From assembly GCA_017461945.1 (NCBI GenBank), contig JAFTSB010000003.1, forward strand, positions 1-64,000: a stretch of 64,000 bases of DNA. Reading direction: 5' to 3'. Positions 48,813-57,907 of the stretch are shown here, one piece after another. Both the position numbers and the translations under genes were made by a program. Every line of letters starts with the position of its first letter. Within the stretch, counting starts at the first letter, position 1. Under the pieces are notes generated by a model, which saw nothing but the letters and a program-made list of their open reading frames with translations, ran no database searches and had not been told where the DNA came from. This DNA is from Clostridia bacterium (GTDB lineage Bacteria; Bacillota; Clostridia; Oscillospirales; CAG-272).

Positions 48813-51767
48813 TCACACCTCCTTATCCTGTTGTTCAAGGGCACCAAGCAGCGAGCGCAGACGGATGGTAACGGCGCCCAGATTGGTGATCTCGTCGATC
48901 TTGATCTGCGTATATAGCTTGCCACCCTCCTCCAGCAGCTCGCGCACCTCGTCGGTGGTGATGGCATCAATGCCACAGCCAAAGGAGACCAGCTGTACCA
49001 GCTCGGCATTTTCTTGCTCGGTCACAAAACGGGCGGCGTTGTAAAGGCGCGCGTGGTAGGTCCATTGGTTGAGAACCTTGGTGCGCACAGGGGCAGAGGC
49101 CAGATGGGCAACGGCATCCTCGGTGACCACTACAAAGTCAAGGGAGGTGGCCAGCTTGTCAATGCCGTGACCGATCTCGGGGTCAATATGATAGGGTCTG
49201 CCGCACAGCACCATCAGCCGTTTGCCTTGCTCTTTTGCAAAGCGCACCGCGCGCTCACCCTCGGCGCGGATGGCGGCCATATGACGGGCATAGGCGCGCA
49301 TGGCGGTGGTTACAGCCGCGCTGACCTCCTTCTCCCGAAAACCGCCAAAGCTCTGATTCAAAAAAGCCAGCAGCTCACGAGTCAGTTCCTTTTCGTTGTG
49401 CAGGGAAAGGAAGGGATAAAGGAATTTTGTGGTGGCAAGGGAATCCATGTTGTGGGAAAGCACCTCGGAATAATAGGCCACCACAGGGCAGTTATAATGA
49501 TTATCGGAAACATGCTCGTCCACATTGCGGGTCAGGCAGGGATAGAAGATGGCATCCACACCCTCCTCGATCAGCGTTTCGATATGACCGTGCATGATCT
49601 TGGCAGGATAGCAGGCGGTATCCGAGGGGATGCTGTATTGCCCCTTGGCATACAGCTTGCGGCTGGAAAATCCGGAAATCTTCACACCGAAGCCCAGTTT
49701 TTTAAACAAAGCGTACCAAAAGGGTGCCAGCTCGTACATGCCAAGCGCCAAGGGTAGACCAATGGTCAGCTTGCGCGGCCCCTCCACGGGGGAAAGGGCC
49801 TCCAGCGCGGCGCGCTTAAAGGCGTGCAGGTTGGGCAGGGGATTGTCAGAGGGCTTCAGGCCTGCGCCCTTTTCGCACTTGTTGCCCGAAATGTATTTTT
49901 TGCCGTCGGCAAAGGTGTTAACGGTGATGTTACAGCGGTTGGTGCAGCCCTTGCAGACCATAGCGTGGGAGGTGTGAACAAAGCTTGCCAGCTCCTCGGC
50001 GGTGAGGATGGAGGAGGCTTGGCCGCGATTGCGACGGGCATACAGCGCGGCACCGAGAGCGCCCATCAGTCCGGCGATGGCGGGGCGGATCACGGGGCGA
50101 CCCAGCTCGCGTTCAAAGCTGCGAAGCACCGCATCGTTGAGGAAGGTGCCGCCCTGCACCACAATGTTTTGTCCCAGCTCGTCGGCAGAGCCGGCACGGA
50201 TGACCTTATAAATGGCGTTCTTGACCACCGAGGCCGAAAGGCCCGCGGAAATGTCACCCACTGAGGCACCGTCCTTTTGTGCCTGCTTGACCGAGGAATT
50301 CATAAATACCGTGCAACGGGAGCCAAGATCCACGGGGGCTTTGGCAAACAGCCCCAGCTTGGCAAACTCGGCAGCCTCATAGCCAAGACCTCTGGCAAAG
50401 GTCTCGATAAAGGAGCCACAGCCCGAGGAGCAAGCCTCGTTGAGCATAATGCTGTCAATGGCGCCGCCACGGATCTGGAAGCATTTGATATCTTGTCCGC
50501 CAATGTCCAGAATGAAATCGACGTTGGGGTTGAAATATTTGGCGGCGGTGAAGTGCGCCATGGTCTCGACCAAGCCAAAATCCAGATGGAAGGCGTGGCG
50601 GATCAGCTCCTCACCGTAGCCGGTGACGGCAGCGCCGCAAATGCGGATGCGATCACCGCAAATGGTGTAAATCTGCTCCAACTGTTCTTTTACAATATGC
50701 ACGGGATTGCCCTTGTTGGAGCTGTAGTAAGTAAACAGGATCTTTTTATCGGCTGACAAAAGCAGCAGCTTGGTGGTGGTAGAGCCGCAGTCGATGCCAA
50801 GGTAGGCATCCCCCTCATAGGTGGCGGGGTCGATCTGCGGCAGGGTCGCCTTGGCGTGTCGTTGGGCAAAGGCTTCATACTCCTCCTGGCTTTCAAACAA
50901 GGGGGAGAGGGTGGCCGTGTCGGTGGTGGCCGACGTGGAGCTTTCCACACGATGGCAAAGATCGGCAAAGTCAAAGGTCTCGGAAAGAGAAGAAGCGTAA
51001 ATGGCGGCGCCAAGGGCCACCGAAACACGGGCGTAATCGGGGAAAATGGCGTTTTCGGATTCCAGCTTCAGCACGTGCAGGAATTGCTTGCGCAGCCCCA
51101 TGTTAAAGGAGAGGGGACCGCCCAAAAACATTACCTTACCCGAGATCTTGCGTCCCTGCGCCAGGCCGGCAATGGTCTGATTGACCACGGCACGAAAGAT
51201 GCTGGCGGCAATGTCGGCCTTGGAGGCACCCTGGTTGAGCAGGGGCTGTACGTCGGTCTTGGCAAACACGCCGCAACGAGAGGCGATGGGATAGACACGC
51301 TCGGCCGTGAGCGACAGCCGATCCATTTCCTCCACGGTCAGATCCAGCAGTGTGGCCATCTGGTCGATAAAGGCGCCGGTGCCGCCTGCGCAGGAGCCGT
51401 TCATGCGCTCGTCGGTGCCGCCGTCAAAAAAGATGACCTTGGCATCCTCACCGCCCAGCTCAATGACCACGTTGGTGTCGGGTTGCAGACGACGGATGGT
51501 CTCGCCGGTGGCAAAGACCTCCTGCACAAAGGGCAGCCCTGCGGCACGGGCCAGTCCAAGACCGGCCGAGCCCGATACGGCAACCTTTACGGGTTGATCG
51601 CCGATCTGCTCCTTCAATCGGGAAAGGATCTCCAGGGTTTTGGTACGTACTTGAGAATAATGGCGCTCATAGCACTGATATGTCATTTTTCCGTTTTGCT
51701 CCAACACCACCTTGGCAGTGGTAGAGCCGATATCAATGCCCAACAGGGCATAGCTTTGTTGATTCAT
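48813..51767 (-). CDS. Fused acyl-CoA dehydratase activase (two BadF/BcrA-type ATPase domains plus DUF2229)
   Basis: 984 residues. ATG at 51767 with AGGAGATT upstream. The first ATPase domain opens with LLGIDIGSTTAKVV and contains VIELGGEDAK and GSCAGGTGAFIDQMA. The second opens with YLGIDCGSTTTKLLLL near 322 and has ILDIGGQDIKC and CSSGCGSFIETFA. A CKGCTNRCNITVN cysteine motif near 604 and the C-terminal DUF2229 region (about 650-984) follow. Family members hydrolyse ATP to drive one electron into dehydratase clusters. The tandem two-ATPase form is a Clostridia pattern and needs no separate dimer partner. The FeS bridging cysteines lie in the CxGCG loops. Confidence 0.93.
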   Translation of the reverse strand: MNQQSYALLGIDIGSTTAKVVLEQNGKMTYQCYERHYSQVRTKTLEILSRLKEQIGDQPVKVAVSGSAGLGLARAAGLPFVQEVFATGETIRRLQPDTNVVIELGGEDAKVIFFDGGTDERMNGSCAGGTGAFIDQMATLLDLTVEEMDRLSLTAERVYPIASRCGVFAKTDVQPLLNQGASKADIAASIFRAVVNQTIAGLAQGRKISGKVMFLGGPLSFNMGLRKQFLHVLKLESENAIFPDYARVSVALGAAIYASSLSETFDFADLCHRVESSTSATTDTATLSPLFESQEEYEAFAQRHAKATLPQIDPATYEGDAYLGIDCGSTTTKLLLLSADKKILFTYYSSNKGNPVHIVKEQLEQIYTICGDRIRICGAAVTGYGEELIRHAFHLDFGLVETMAHFTAAKYFNPNVDFILDIGGQDIKCFQIRGGAIDSIMLNEACSSGCGSFIETFARGLGYEAAEFAKLGLFAKAPVDLGSRCTVFMNSSVKQAQKDGASVGDISAGLSASVVKNAIYKVIRAGSADELGQNIVVQGGTFLNDAVLRSFERELGRPVIRPAIAGLMGALGAALYARRNRGQASSILTAEELASFVHTSHAMVCKGCTNRCNITVNTFADGKKYISGNKCEKGAGLKPSDNPLPNLHAFKRAALEALSPVEGPRKLTIGLPLALGMYELAPFWYALFKKLGFGVKISGFSSRKLYAKGQYSIPSDTACYPAKIMHGHIETLIEEGVDAIFYPCLTRNVDEHVSDNHYNCPVVAYYSEVLSHNMDSLATTKFLYPFLSLHNEKELTRELLAFLNQSFGGFREKEVSAAVTTAMRAYARHMAAIRAEGERAVRFAKEQGKRLMVLCGRPYHIDPEIGHGIDKLATSLDFVVVTEDAVAHLASAPVRTKVLNQWTYHARLYNAARFVTEQENAELVQLVSFGCGIDAITTDEVRELLEEGGKLYTQIKIDEITNLGAVTIRLRSLLGALEQQDKEV

Positions 51768-51868
51768 AGGAATCTCCTTTTCTGTTCGGGTTGCACCAAT
51801 GGTTACGCGTTTTCGTACGTGCTTCATTCGGGTTGGAGCGCATACGGTAACGTGCAACGGCTTGGCTA

Positions 51869-51903
51869 CACCGTTTCGGTGTTTTTAAAATACCGAAACG
51901 GTG
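51869..51903. repeat. Hairpin without T-tract between ftsH and the activase gene
   Basis: CACCGTTTCGGT pairs with ACCGAAACGGTG (12 bp) around an A/T-rich loop. There is no T-run after the stem on either strand. It may mark an mRNA processing site or a weak transcription stop. Confidence 0.55.
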
Positions 51904-51918
51904 CATGATTTTTACGAC

Positions 51919-54039
51919 TTATTCGCCGTCCTTGGGCTGCTCCTCGTTTTTGGGGGGCTCTGCAGGCTCCTCCTTTTGGGGTTGCTCCACGGGGGTCTCC
52001 CCGGTGCTTGCTTGCTCGGCCGGATCGCGGAAGTCACCGTAAATGCCGGCGGCACGGCGCTCGGCCTCCAGTCGCTCGCGTTCGCGGCGTTCTGCCTCGC
52101 GACGGGCGCGCTCCTCATTCTCAGACTGAGAGCGGCGCTTCTTTTCCTCGGCCATGGCCTCCAGCTCCTCCATGGTGGCATCCGAGTCCATAGCGGCGGC
52201 GAACTGGTCGCCCTCCATGATCTCGTGCTTGAGCAGAAACTCAGCCACAAAGTCCAGCTTGTGGCGGTAGGTCTCCAAAATCTCCTTGGCCTTGGCATAG
52301 CCCTCCTCCAGCAGCGCCTTGATCTCGGTGTCGATCAATGCAGCGGTTTCGGGCGAGTAGTCGGTACCGCTGGAGAAATCGCGGCCAAGGAAGACCTCGC
52401 TTTGCCCCGTGCCATACTTGACAGGGCCCAGCTTTTCCGACATGCCCAACTGGGTGACCATCTGACGTGCGGTGTTGGTGGCGCGCTCGATATCGTTAGA
52501 GGCGCCGCCCGAAATGTCACCGAACACAATGGATTCGGCCACGCGGCCAGCCAGCAGCTCGGCGATCTTTTCCTTCAATTCTTCTTTATAAACGCTGTAT
52601 TTGTCCTCGGCAGGCAGGCTCATGGTATAGCCCAACGCACGGCCCGAGGGAATAATGGAGATCTGATGCACTTTATCCAAGTGGGGCAGAACATGACCCA
52701 CAATGGCGTGACCGGCCTCGTGATAGGCGGTGTTGCGGCGCTCGCGGTCGCTCATCACGCGGGAGACCTTCTTGGGGCCTGCGATCACGCGGATAAAGGC
52801 GTCGTCAATATCCTCCATGCCGATCAGCGATTTGCCGCGACGGGCCGCCAGCAAAGCAGCCTCGTTGAGCAGGTTGGCCAGATCGGCACCGGTAAAGCCG
52901 GCGGTCTTTTTGGCCACTACCTCCAGGTCGACACCGGCCTCCAGGGGCTTGTTGCGAGAGTGCACCTTCAAAATGGCGGTACGCCCCTTGATATCGGGTG
53001 CGCCCACGGTGATCTCACGGTCAAAGCGGCCGGGACGGAGCAGGGCGGGGTCCAGAATGTCGGGGCGGTTGGTGGCGGCCATCACAATGATGCCGTCGTG
53101 AGAGCCAAAGCCGTCCATTTCTACCAGCAGCTGGTTCAGGGTCTGCTCGCGCTCGTCGTGTCCGCCGCCAAGGCCTGCACCGCGGTGACGGCCAACGGCA
53201 TCGATCTCGTCGATAAACACGATGCTGGCAGGGGATTTACGGGCGGTTTCAAAGAGGTCGCGGACACGGGAAGCACCCACGCCCACGTACATTTCTACAA
53301 AATCGGAGCCCGAAATGGAATAAAAGGGCACACCGGCTTCGCCTGCAACGGCCTTGGCCAGCAGGGTCTTACCCGTGCCGGGAGGGCCCACAAGCAGCAC
53401 GCCGTGGGGGATCTTGGCACCAAGCTTGGTGAACTTGGCAGGGTCCTTCAGAAATTCAACGATCTCCTCCAGCTCCTGCTTTTCCTCGTCGGCACCGGCC
53501 ACGTCGGCAAAGGTGACCTTATCCTTGCCATCGCCTGCGGTATGCACACGGGCCTTGCCAAAGCTGTTCAGGCCTCGGCCACCACCCTTGGAGGAGTTCA
53601 TCATAAAGAAGAACAGCACCACAAAGATGATAATGATCAGGGCATAGGGCAACAGGCTCACCCACCAAGGATAGGTGGTGGGGGGCTCGATATCGTAGGT
53701 GTCAAGGTTACCGATGGCGTGGTTGCGCAGTACCATATCGCCGCAATACTCCTGGAACAGCGAGAGGGACTGGAGCTGATAGGCCTTGGTCTCGGTAACA
53801 AAGCTGCCGTCGGCATTCAAAATAAGACCGCCGGCCTCGTCGGTTTTGATGACCTCCATGGTCAGGTAGTAATCGGCGTCGATCACAAAGGATATAACGC
53901 GATCCTCCTCAAAATAGCCGACCACATCACCAAGGACAAGCTTTTCCTGCTCGGTGCCTTGAAAGATGGTTGCCACAACGGCAATGATGATGCCGATGAG
54001 CAATAGGTAAAAGAGTATGGATTTCAAATGACTTTTCAT
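51919..54039 (-). CDS. ftsH: ATP-dependent zinc metalloprotease FtsH
   Basis: 706 residues. Two membrane segments (about 8-25 and 125-147) flank an extracytoplasmic part. The AAA module has Walker A GPPGTGKT near 215-222, Walker [15 protein letters not shown] and the [23 protein letters not shown]. The zinc site HEAGH is near 440. The C-terminal 80 residues are an unusually long acidic/basic tail rich in Arg, Glu and Pro ([21 protein letters not shown]). It degrades misfolded and regulatory membrane proteins. GGAGGAATCC precedes the ATG. Gene order tilS-hpt-ftsH is conserved in Firmicutes. Confidence 0.97.
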   Translation of the reverse strand: MKSHLKSILFYLLLIGIIIAVVATIFQGTEQEKLVLGDVVGYFEEDRVISFVIDADYYLTMEVIKTDEAGGLILNADGSFVTETKAYQLQSLSLFQEYCGDMVLRNHAIGNLDTYDIEPPTTYPWWVSLLPYALIIIIFVVLFFFMMNSSKGGGRGLNSFGKARVHTAGDGKDKVTFADVAGADEEKQELEEIVEFLKDPAKFTKLGAKIPHGVLLVGPPGTGKTLLAKAVAGEAGVPFYSISGSDFVEMYVGVGASRVRDLFETARKSPASIVFIDEIDAVGRHRGAGLGGGHDEREQTLNQLLVEMDGFGSHDGIIVMAATNRPDILDPALLRPGRFDREITVGAPDIKGRTAILKVHSRNKPLEAGVDLEVVAKKTAGFTGADLANLLNEAALLAARRGKSLIGMEDIDDAFIRVIAGPKKVSRVMSDRERRNTAYHEAGHAIVGHVLPHLDKVHQISIIPSGRALGYTMSLPAEDKYSVYKEELKEKIAELLAGRVAESIVFGDISGGASNDIERATNTARQMVTQLGMSEKLGPVKYGTGQSEVFLGRDFSSGTDYSPETAALIDTEIKALLEEGYAKAKEILETYRHKLDFVAEFLLKHEIMEGDQFAAAMDSDATMEELEAMAEEKKRRSQSENEERARREAERRERERLEAERRAAGIYGDFRDPAEQASTGETPVEQPQKEEPAEPPKNEEQPKDGE

Positions 54040-54077
54040 GGATTCCTCCGTTTGTTTTTTAGCTGGAACGGTGCAGA

Positions 54078-54650
54078 TCAGCTATATATTTCGGGTCTTA
54101 AAATACCTATGTAGGGCAGATCCCGATAGCGTTCATTGTAATCAAGCCCATATCCCACCACAAATTCGTCGGGGATCACCGCGCCAATGTAATCGGGGGT
54201 GAAGTCCACCTCACGGCGGTCGGGCTTATCCAAAAGGGTGCAGCAGCGCACGCTGTGGGCGCCGCGGTCACGGAACAGCTGGGTCAGCTTGGAAAGGGTG
54301 CGACCGCTATCCGTGATATCCTCAACCAACAGAATATTCAGATTGCTGTAATCGGTGCGGAACAGGTCCAGATGCATTTTCAGCTGGCCCGAGGAAACGG
54401 TGCCTGCGCCATAGGAGGTGACCTTAACAAATTCCAGCTCCACGGGGCGCTCCATCTTGCGGACCAGATCGGTATAGAACATAACGGCACCCTTTAATAC
54501 ACAGATCATCACCAAAGGGCGGCTGCCAAAGGCGCCTTCCTTATAATCGGCGGTGATTTGAGTGGCCATGCGGGTGGTAATCTCATCCAGTTGCTGGGGG
54601 GTGAGCAATACGGTTTGCAGATCCAGATCAATATCCAATTCGGTGTTCAT
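54078..54650 (-). CDS. hpt: Hypoxanthine phosphoribosyltransferase
   Basis: 190 residues, purine-salvage PRTase. The PRPP-binding motif [16 protein letters not shown] is near 105-120, with the flexible loop [16 protein letters not shown] and the late [18 protein letters not shown] motif of the family. It converts hypoxanthine or guanine to IMP/GMP. It sits between tilS and ftsH on the same strand, 38 bp and 39 bp apart, probably one transcript. AAAGG is the upstream ribosome site. Confidence 0.96.
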   Translation of the reverse strand: MNTELDIDLDLQTVLLTPQQLDEITTRMATQITADYKEGAFGSRPLVMICVLKGAVMFYTDLVRKMERPVELEFVKVTSYGAGTVSSGQLKMHLDLFRTDYSNLNILLVEDITDSGRTLSKLTQLFRDRGAHSVRCCTLLDKPDRREVDFTPDYIGAVIPDEFVVGYGLDYNERYRDLPYIGILRPEIYS

Positions 54651-54689
54651 ACACAGTTGCCTTTCTTATTCTTTTATGTTGTGTTGAAA

Positions 54690-56045
54690 TCAATTAAAAT
54701 ATAGATGCACGCAGATGTCTTTTTTTACCGATTTGCCGCTGGCGCCGTCGCGGGGCGGACAAAAAGGAACGGCCAGCACGCCCTCGTCGTCGCAAAGCAG
54801 CGGCATACGGGCGCGGACGTCGGGGGGGAGGGGAGAAAGTCCGGGCAAGCGGCGCACCGCCTTGTGCATACCGCCCTGCAGCAGCTTGTCGCCCTCCTCG
54901 CGGGGTCTTGCGTAAAGCGTGCCGCGAATGGCACAACGGGGCAGGGGGATGTGAGCCTCATAGCGGTAATGCCCCACAGGGGCAACGGCACTTGCCTCCC
55001 GGCAATCGCACACCACGGCAACGCCCTCCAAGGGGGTCAAGGGGTGGATGCCAAGGGTTAAGGGAATGTGATACGCCACAGCGGCAGGCGGCTCGGTGCC
55101 CGGCACCAAGCGTCCGTTTTCAACGGCCACTCTGCCTTGTGGGAGGGAAAGAGAGGAATGGGGAACGGCGCGGCGGCACAGCTCGGCCAAGGCCTCGATA
55201 TGCACCCGTTCCGGGGGAGTGGGTAGCAGCTGCTGCATCACACGGGCAAAGACCGAAGGGGGCAGCGCGGCAAGGGCGGCTACGGAGGGTTCTTTTCCCT
55301 CTTGCATCAAAAAGGCGGTTGCGGCCTCTCGCAGATAGCTCTCGTCCTCGGCCAAGGCCTCGGCACAGCGAGCGGCGCTTTTGCTGCCCTTGGGATACAG
55401 CTCCTCCAGCACGGGCATGACCTCCAACCGCAAGCGGTTTCGGGTACAGCAGCCCTCGCCGTTGGTGCTATCCTGTACAAAGTCCAGCCCAACCTGCTGC
55501 AGATAGTCTCGCAGCTCCTGTCTTGTTAACTGCAAAAGGGGGCGTGCCACCAGCAGTCCGCCGCCAAGAGGGCGGCAGGCGGGAATACCACAAAGGCCGG
55601 CAAGACCGCTGCCGCGCAGCAGGTGCTGCAGCATGGTTTCCAACTGATCGTCGGCGTGGTGCGCCGTGACCAACAGCGGGATGTGCTGTGCGGTCATATG
55701 GGCGGTCATCGCCTGATATCGCCCATCACGGGCGGCGGTCTCCAGGCTGACTCCTCGCTGGCTTGCCAGCGCCGGTGCGTCGATGTGCAAAACCGTTAGA
55801 GGAATGTGCAGCCGATCGCAAAGGGTGCGGCAGAAATCGGCGTCACGGTCGGCCTCCGCACCGCGGATGCCGTGATGCACGTGCAGGGCGCTGATGGGGG
55901 GCTCTGCTGCCAGCATGGCAAGGAGCGCCACCGAATCGGCACCGCCCGACAGCGCCACCAGAAGGGGCGTGTCGGCAGAGAGACCTGCCAGCGCACGGGG
56001 GTCCCGAAATCCACGGGGAGGTGGGATGTGCTTGCCCTGACTCAT
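54690..56045 (-). CDS. tilS: tRNA(Ile)-lysidine synthase
   Basis: 451 residues. The PP-loop motif LVALSGGADSVALLAML is at 28-45 (S33-GGADS38) and TAHHADDQLETMLQHLLRGSG follows. The C-terminal TilS domains are present (LPPSVFARVMQQLL, and the end LPLLCDDEGVLAVPFCP). It ligates lysine to C34 of the AUA-decoding tRNA-Ile. The ATG overlaps the dnaB stop (ATGA). Confidence 0.95.
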   Translation of the reverse strand: MSQGKHIPPPRGFRDPRALAGLSADTPLLVALSGGADSVALLAMLAAEPPISALHVHHGIRGAEADRDADFCRTLCDRLHIPLTVLHIDAPALASQRGVSLETAARDGRYQAMTAHMTAQHIPLLVTAHHADDQLETMLQHLLRGSGLAGLCGIPACRPLGGGLLVARPLLQLTRQELRDYLQQVGLDFVQDSTNGEGCCTRNRLRLEVMPVLEELYPKGSKSAARCAEALAEDESYLREAATAFLMQEGKEPSVAALAALPPSVFARVMQQLLPTPPERVHIEALAELCRRAVPHSSLSLPQGRVAVENGRLVPGTEPPAAVAYHIPLTLGIHPLTPLEGVAVVCDCREASAVAPVGHYRYEAHIPLPRCAIRGTLYARPREEGDKLLQGGMHKAVRRLPGLSPLPPDVRARMPLLCDDEGVLAVPFCPPRDGASGKSVKKDICVHLYFN

Positions 56046-57415
56046 GGTGCTTCCAGATTGTCGTCGGCCAAGGTGCGGAACTTGGTATAAGCACCGATCC
56101 AGCCCATTTTGATGTTGCCAGTGGAGCCGTGGCGGTTCTTTTGAATGATGACCTCGGCCACGTTGCCCTCCTGCTCGTCAGGAGAACGGTCGGTTTTATA
56201 ATACTCGTCACGGTACAAAAACATAACCACGTCAGCGTCCTGCTCGATCGATCCCGATTCGCGCAGGTCAGAAAGCTGGGGACGCTTATCGGTACGGCTC
56301 TCGGTGCCACGGGAAAGCTGCGCGCAGCACAGGATGGGCACGCGCATTTCCTTGGCCATCAGCTTCAGACCGCGGGAGATCACACCCACCTCCAGGGCAC
56401 GGTTGTCATAGTGTGCCTCGCTTTCCATCAGGCCCAGATAGTCAATGACCACAAGGCCCAGATTTTCCACGCGGCGCAGCTTGGCCTTCATGGCGGTCAC
56501 CGTCATGCCGGAGGTGTCATCAATATACAAATTGGTGTTGGAAAGTCGCATAGCGGCATCGGCGATCTTCTTCCAGTCGTCCTGGGAGAGCTGACCCGAG
56601 CGCAGGGCATAGCTTTCTACCATTGCCTCGCTGGAAAGCAGACGGGAGACCAGCTGCTCAGCCGACATCTCCAGGGAGAACACGCAAACAGCCTTTTGCT
56701 GTGCAATGGCCACGTTGGTGGCAATGTTGAGAGCAAAGGAGGTCTTACCCATACCGGGTCGTGCGCCCAGAATGATCAGATCCGAGTCGCCCATTCCCAC
56801 CAGCAGTCGGTCCACGCCCGAAAAGCCCGTGGGCGTACCGTAAGAGGCCTCGGGGTTGTCGGCCAGCTCGTGCAGGTTGGCCAGCACGTTGCGCAGCACG
56901 TCGCGGATGTGCAGGAAATTGCGAGAATCACGCCCGGCCGAGATCTCGGTGAACTGGCTTTGGGCATAGTCCAGAATGTGGGTGACCTCCTCCTGCTCGG
57001 AAAAGGTCATGTTCGATACGTCAGAGCAGGTGGCAATGATGCGGCGCAGGGTGCTTTTTTCCTTGATGATACGGGCATAGTCCTGCACGTTCATGGCATT
57101 GGGCGTGGCCTCCAGCAAAGAGCGGATGTATTCCTCTCCACCGGATTTTTCATACACGCCCTTGTGTACCAGGGTGTCGATCAGGGTCACGGGGTCGATC
57201 TCGCTGCTGGCGTCGAACAGCTCGCGCATAGCAAGAAAGATCTCCTTGTGCTCCGAGAGGTAAAAGTCGTCGGCTCCTACCACGGTGAGAATGTCGGTGA
57301 TGCAGGCGGGGTCAATGAGAATCGAGCCCAGCAGCGCTCGCTCCGACGTGAGGGAGGCGGGCATCTTTTTGACGGTATCCTCCAGGCCTGCGTAATCGTT
57401 GATCAGGTCTGCCAT
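56042..57415 (-). CDS. dnaB: Replicative DNA helicase DnaB
   Basis: 457 residues. N-terminal DnaB domain (1-150), linker, then a RecA-like core with Walker A GARPGMGKTS at 217-226, KAVCVFSLEMSAEQLVSRLL, DDTSGMTVTAMKAKLRR and VVIDYLGLM (Walker B). It unwinds the replication fork. It follows rplI by 3 bp and overlaps tilS by 4 bp. The rplI-dnaB order is a Firmicutes hallmark. Confidence 0.97.
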   Translation of the reverse strand: MADLINDYAGLEDTVKKMPASLTSERALLGSILIDPACITDILTVVGADDFYLSEHKEIFLAMRELFDASSEIDPVTLIDTLVHKGVYEKSGGEEYIRSLLEATPNAMNVQDYARIIKEKSTLRRIIATCSDVSNMTFSEQEEVTHILDYAQSQFTEISAGRDSRNFLHIRDVLRNVLANLHELADNPEASYGTPTGFSGVDRLLVGMGDSDLIILGARPGMGKTSFALNIATNVAIAQQKAVCVFSLEMSAEQLVSRLLSSEAMVESYALRSGQLSQDDWKKIADAAMRLSNTNLYIDDTSGMTVTAMKAKLRRVENLGLVVIDYLGLMESEAHYDNRALEVGVISRGLKLMAKEMRVPILCCAQLSRGTESRTDKRPQLSDLRESGSIEQDADVVMFLYRDEYYKTDRSPDEQEGNVAEVIIQKNRHGSTGNIKMGWIGAYTKFRTLADDNLEAP

Positions 57416-57418
57416 GGC

Positions 57419-57862
57419 TTATTTCTCAGCGACCACAACGTGGATCTTGCCGGCCACGTCGCTGTAAAGCTTGACATCCAGATCGTAAGAGCCATAGGCC
57501 TTCAGGGGCTCCATGGTGATCTTGCGCTTGTCAACGGTGATCTTGTGATCTGCAGCCAGCTTTTCGGCCACATCCTTGGCGGTGATTGAGCCGTAAAGGC
57601 GTCCGTCGGCGCTGGCGCCCACGTTGAATACCACCTTCAGCTCGGTCAGTTTTTTGGCGATCTCCTGGGCGTTGGCACGCTCCACGTCGATCTTGTGCTG
57701 CACAGAGGCTTGCTTGTTTTTCAGCTCGGTAACGGCCTGATTGTCGGCGGGCTTTGCCAGCTTGCGGGGGAAAAGGAAGTTGCGGGCGTAACCGTCCGAA
57801 ACCTCTACCATCTGGTCTTTTTTGCCCTGTCCCTTGACGTCGGCTGTGAGAATGACTTTCAT
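57419..57862 (-). CDS. rplI: 50S ribosomal protein L9
   Basis: 147 residues, the usual L9 length. The N-terminal signature [36 protein letters not shown] is intact, followed by the long helix and the C-domain ([16 protein letters not shown]). It binds 23S rRNA near domain V. It is located between gdpP (46 bp upstream) and dnaB (3 bp downstream). Confidence 0.97.
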   Translation of the reverse strand: MKVILTADVKGQGKKDQMVEVSDGYARNFLFPRKLAKPADNQAVTELKNKQASVQHKIDVERANAQEIAKKLTELKVVFNVGASADGRLYGSITAKDVAEKLAADHKITVDKRKITMEPLKAYGSYDLDVKLYSDVAGKIHVVVAEK

Positions 57863-57907
57863 TGCTTGTTCCTTTCTTCTATGAAAAACTTGGTTGATGT
57901 CGGTTGA

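Noticed and set aside
51869..51903. Terminator after ftsH
   Set aside because: The stem has no T-tract on either strand, so it was listed only as a hairpin.
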